Source of the DNA: Pseudomonadota bacterium
GTDB taxonomy: Bacteria; Pseudomonadota; Gammaproteobacteria; Burkholderiales; Burkholderiaceae_C
Assembly (NCBI GenBank): GCA_023387335.1
Contig: JAEWIF010000003.1
Span: 145,412 to 209,411, forward strand
Length of the DNA stretch: 64,000 nucleotides
Direction: 5' to 3'
Below, one piece after another: positions 61,671 to 64,000 of this stretch. Numbering within the stretch: position 1 is the first letter of the stretch; the number at the start of each line of letters is the position of its first letter. Both the position numbers and the translations under genes were made by a program. A model generated the notes under the pieces. It was not told the origin of the DNA. It was given only the letters and a program-made list of their open reading frames with translations, and did not search any database.

Positions 61671-63026
61671 ATGAGACTCCAATTCCTCGGGGCCACGGAC
61701 ACCGTCACCGGATCCCGGACGGTCGTGCAGCACGCCCGCGGCCAGGTGCTGGTGGATTGCGGCCTGTTCCAGGGCTTCAAGCAGCTGCGGCTGCGCAACT
61801 GGAGCGCGCTGCCCGTGCCGCCCGCCTCCCTGCAGGCGGTGATCCTCACCCATGCGCACCTCGACCACAGCGGCTGGTTGCCGGTGCTCGTGCGCCAGGG
61901 CTTTCGCGGCAAGGTCTTCTGCACGGCAGCCACCCGCGACCTCTGCCGCATCCTGCTGCTGGACGCGGCCCACCTGCAGGAAGAGGAAGCCGAGTACGCC
62001 AACCGGCACACCTTCTCCCGCCACCGGCCGGCGGTGCCTCTCTTCACGCGCGACGACGCCCTGGCCTGCCTGCGGCGATTCGACACGGTCGGCTTCGGCG
62101 TCCGCTTCGAACCGGCCGACGACCTGGAGGCGGAGTTCACGCCGTCCGGCCACCTGCTGGGATCGGCCTTCGTGCGCCTGCAGGACGGGCAGCGGTCGGT
62201 GCTGTTCTCCGGCGACATCGGAAGGCCCGACGACGTGCTGCTGCAACCGCCGACGAAGCCGCGCCCGGCCGACGCGATGGTGGTCGAGTCGACCTACGGC
62301 GACCGCCTGCATCCCGAAGTCGACACGCTGCAGCAACTGGCCGACGTGGTCCGCCGCACGGCCGCGCGCGGTGGCACGGTGCTGATCCCGGCTTTCGCGG
62401 TGGGCCGCGCGCAGGCCCTGCTCCACGTGCTCCGGCAGCTCAAGTCGGCCGGCCGCATCCCGAACCTGCCGGTGTTCCTGAACAGCCCGATGGCGGCCGC
62501 CGCGCTCGAGGTCTACCGCGCGCATGCGCACGAGCTGCGGCTGGACCGGGAGGCCGTGGACGCGCTGACCGACGGCGTGGAGATCGTCGAGTCGCCCGAG
62601 GAATCGCGCGCCCTGAACGCGCGGCGCGGCCCGATGGTCGTGATCGCCGGCAGCGGCATGGCCACGGGCGGGCGCATCGTCCACCACCTGAAGGCGTTCG
62701 CGCCCGGTCACCGCAACACCATCGTGCTCGCCGGCCACCAGGCCGCCGGCACGCGCGGCGCATCGCTGCTGGGCGGCGCTTCGACGGTGCGCATCCACGG
62801 CGAGGACGTACCGGTGCGCGCCGAGGTCGCGCAGCTGGAATCCATGTCCGCCCATGCCGACGCGCGCGAGGTGGTGCAGTGGCTGCGCGCGGTGGGCGGC
62901 GCGCCGCGCAAGGTGTTCATCAACCACGGCGAGCCGGCCGCGGCCGACGCCCTGCGCCAGCGCATCGAGCGCGAACTGGGCTGGGACGCCTGCGTGCCCG
63001 CCTACCTCGAGACCGCCGAGGTGTGA
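61671..63026 (+). CDS. MBL-fold beta-CASP hydrolase (RNase J/CPSF73-like exonuclease family)
   Basis: A 451-residue metallo-beta-lactamase with beta-CASP insert. Zinc motif THAHLDHSG (His61, His63, Asp65, His66), SGHLLGSAF, FSGDIGRP, then the beta-CASP part with GGTVLIPAFAVGRAQ, SGMATGGRIVHHL, and the C-terminal SAHADAREV and FINHGEP. Family members are RNA endo/exonucleases in archaea and stress-linked RNases in bacteria. It overlaps the universal stress protein gene, so both probably belong to the FNR-responsive set. Confidence 0.9.
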   Translation: MRLQFLGATDTVTGSRTVVQHARGQVLVDCGLFQGFKQLRLRNWSALPVPPASLQAVILTHAHLDHSGWLPVLVRQGFRGKVFCTAATRDLCRILLLDAAHLQEEEAEYANRHTFSRHRPAVPLFTRDDALACLRRFDTVGFGVRFEPADDLEAEFTPSGHLLGSAFVRLQDGQRSVLFSGDIGRPDDVLLQPPTKPRPADAMVVESTYGDRLHPEVDTLQQLADVVRRTAARGGTVLIPAFAVGRAQALLHVLRQLKSAGRIPNLPVFLNSPMAAAALEVYRAHAHELRLDREAVDALTDGVEIVESPEESRALNARRGPMVVIAGSGMATGGRIVHHLKAFAPGHRNTIVLAGHQAAGTRGASLLGGASTVRIHGEDVPVRAEVAQLESMSAHADAREVVQWLRAVGGAPRKVFINHGEPAAADALRQRIERELGWDACVPAYLETAEV

Positions 63027-63934
63027 CCCACGTGCAGCATCCCCTTCGCGATCTCATCGCCGCCACCGACTTCTCGGCCGGCGCCCAGGCGGCCGTGCAG
63101 CGGGCCGCGATCCAGGCCGCCGAGCTGAAGGCCGGCCTGACGCTGGTGCACGTGCTCGAGCGCGATTCGCTCGCCGCGCTTCGCGACCTGCTCGAACCGG
63201 GCCGGAACCTGCAGCCCGCGATGCTCGAGCAGGCCCGCATGCAGCTGGAGGCGCTGGCGAACGCGACCGACGCCGCGTTCGGCCTGCGTCCGGGGACGCT
63301 GCTGCGCCAGGGCCCGGCCCTGGAAGAGCTGCGCGGCGCCGCCGAGGCCGCGGACCTGCTCGTGATCGGCGCCTGCGGCAGCCACCCGGTGCGCGAGTTC
63401 ACCTTCGGCAAGACGGCGGACCGGCTGGCGCGATCGGCGGCGCTGCCCTTGCTGGTCGTGCGCCGCGCGCCGGAGCTGGGCTACGAGCGCGTGCTGGTGC
63501 CGGTGGACTTCTCCGAGAACAGCCGGCAGGCCCTGCTGGCCGCGATGGCGCTGGCGCCACGCGCGTCCTTCCGGCTGCTGCACTGCATCGACCTGCCCTT
63601 CGAAGGCCGGATGCGGATGGCCGGGGCGACCGGCGAGGAGATCGCGCAGTTGCGCGTGCGCGCTCGCCTGGACGCCGCCGGCCGGTTGCGTGCGCTGGTG
63701 GACGGTCTCCGCGGCCAGGGGAACATCATCGCCGCCACCGTCCGCATGGGCGACGTGCGTTTCGAGCTGACGCGGCTGGCGCAGCAGGAGCGCATCGACC
63801 TCATCGCCATCGGCAAGCAGGGCCGCAGCCTGCTCGGGCAGACGCTGCTGGGCAGCGTGACGGCCTGGACGCTGGAGCACGCCGCCTGCGACGTGCTGGT
63901 GGTGCCCGCCGCGGCGGTGGCGAGCCGGCCATGA
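63023..63934 (+). CDS. Tandem-domain universal stress protein
   Basis: A 303-residue protein with two Usp domains: the first with LIAATDFSAGAQAAVQRAA and LLVIGACGSHPVREFTFG, the second with RVLVPVDFSENSRQALLAA and LIAIGKQGRSLLGQTLLGSV, each near the ATP-binding G-2x-G-9x-G loop. GTG start overlapping the hydrolase stop (GTGTGA); a second GTG lies 9 nt later. Such proteins accumulate under oxygen limitation. Its stop overlaps the next start as ATGA. Confidence 0.9.
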   Translation: MTHVQHPLRDLIAATDFSAGAQAAVQRAAIQAAELKAGLTLVHVLERDSLAALRDLLEPGRNLQPAMLEQARMQLEALANATDAAFGLRPGTLLRQGPALEELRGAAEAADLLVIGACGSHPVREFTFGKTADRLARSAALPLLVVRRAPELGYERVLVPVDFSENSRQALLAAMALAPRASFRLLHCIDLPFEGRMRMAGATGEEIAQLRVRARLDAAGRLRALVDGLRGQGNIIAATVRMGDVRFELTRLAQQERIDLIAIGKQGRSLLGQTLLGSVTAWTLEHAACDVLVVPAAAVASRP

Positions 63935-64000
63935 TGCGCCGCGGCGCCGGGCCGTCCGGTGGCGCGCCCGCCGCCGGCACGGCCTGGCACACGCTGGAGG
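63931..64000 (+). CDS. Start of a downstream gene, probably a cation-transporting P-type ATPase (cut by window edge)
   Basis: Only 23 codons are visible. The ATG overlaps the stress-protein stop (ATGA). After a low-complexity Gly/Ala/Pro segment the frame reads TAWHTLE, which resembles the WH-x-L start of the cation ATPase N-terminal domain in Ca/Mg-type P-type ATPases. The identification rests on a very short match plus the common pairing with Usp genes. Confidence 0.4.
   Translation, partial: MMRRGAGPSGGAPAAGTAWHTLE

Overview
The window reads as a chromosome segment from a GC-rich betaproteobacterium, most likely Burkholderiales and close to Comamonadaceae (Ramlibacter/Variovorax-like). 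This rests on gene content and order (rimP-nusA-infB-rbfA-truB, a Yej-type ABC transporter beside arfB and fabI, an exported ATP-dependent DNA ligase, DUF3443 and many small lipoproteins) and on strong GC bias. No rRNA, tRNA, CRISPR array or intact insertion sequence was seen.

Layout. 1-6.2 kb (minus strand): translation/transcription operon rimP-nusA-infB-rbfA-truB, with a nested hairpin and T-run in the rimP leader. 6.3-12.2 kb (minus): yejA-yejB-yejE-yejF-arfB, divergent from fabI and an exported DNA ligase. 13.9-17.7 kb: PLP amino-acid decarboxylase, NfeD-like protein and QmcA/stomatin. 17.7-19.3 kb: a dense array of TGTC inverted repeats in front of a MerR-type HTH protein fused to a degenerate class III nucleotide-cyclase domain, plus a small partner. 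19.4-25.4 kb: DUF3443 lipoprotein, VanZ-like protein, WcaI-like glycosyltransferase, a small lipoprotein and a YjbH-family outer-membrane protein.

25.5-41.4 kb is a Wzx/Wzy-type exopolysaccharide locus that probably uses GDP-L-fucose. wza-wzb-wzc run rightward. manC-fcl-gmd-exoY-like-wzx-two glycosyltransferases-two acyl/acetyltransferases-wzy run leftward. The two arms meet at a decayed phage holin gene. The middle of the locus is visibly more AT-rich than its flanks, which suggests transfer.

41.5-49 kb: two paralogous Asp-box lipoproteins, small membrane proteins, a second VanZ-like protein, a large ADP-forming acyl-CoA ligase/GNAT fusion, a stand-alone receiver and a His-rich secreted protein. 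49.2-59.3 kb: a 1,207-residue RTX-repeat protein divergent from a QseBC/PmrAB-like two-component system, which converges on a five-gene operon with ATGA overlaps at every junction: thermostable-hemolysin-family protein, AMP-ligase, TenA/heme-oxygenase-like diiron protein, SDR and TPR protein. The promoter regions of the two-component system and of this operon carry the same kind of direct-repeat box (CTTAAK-N5-GTTAAK). This is the best candidate in the window for an undescribed, regulated small-molecule or lipid pathway.

59.4-64 kb looks like a low-oxygen stress module: response regulator-FNR-DUF6544 on the minus strand, and beta-CASP RNase-like hydrolase, tandem universal stress protein and the start of a probable P-type ATPase on the plus strand. 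An FNR-type box lies between the two arms.
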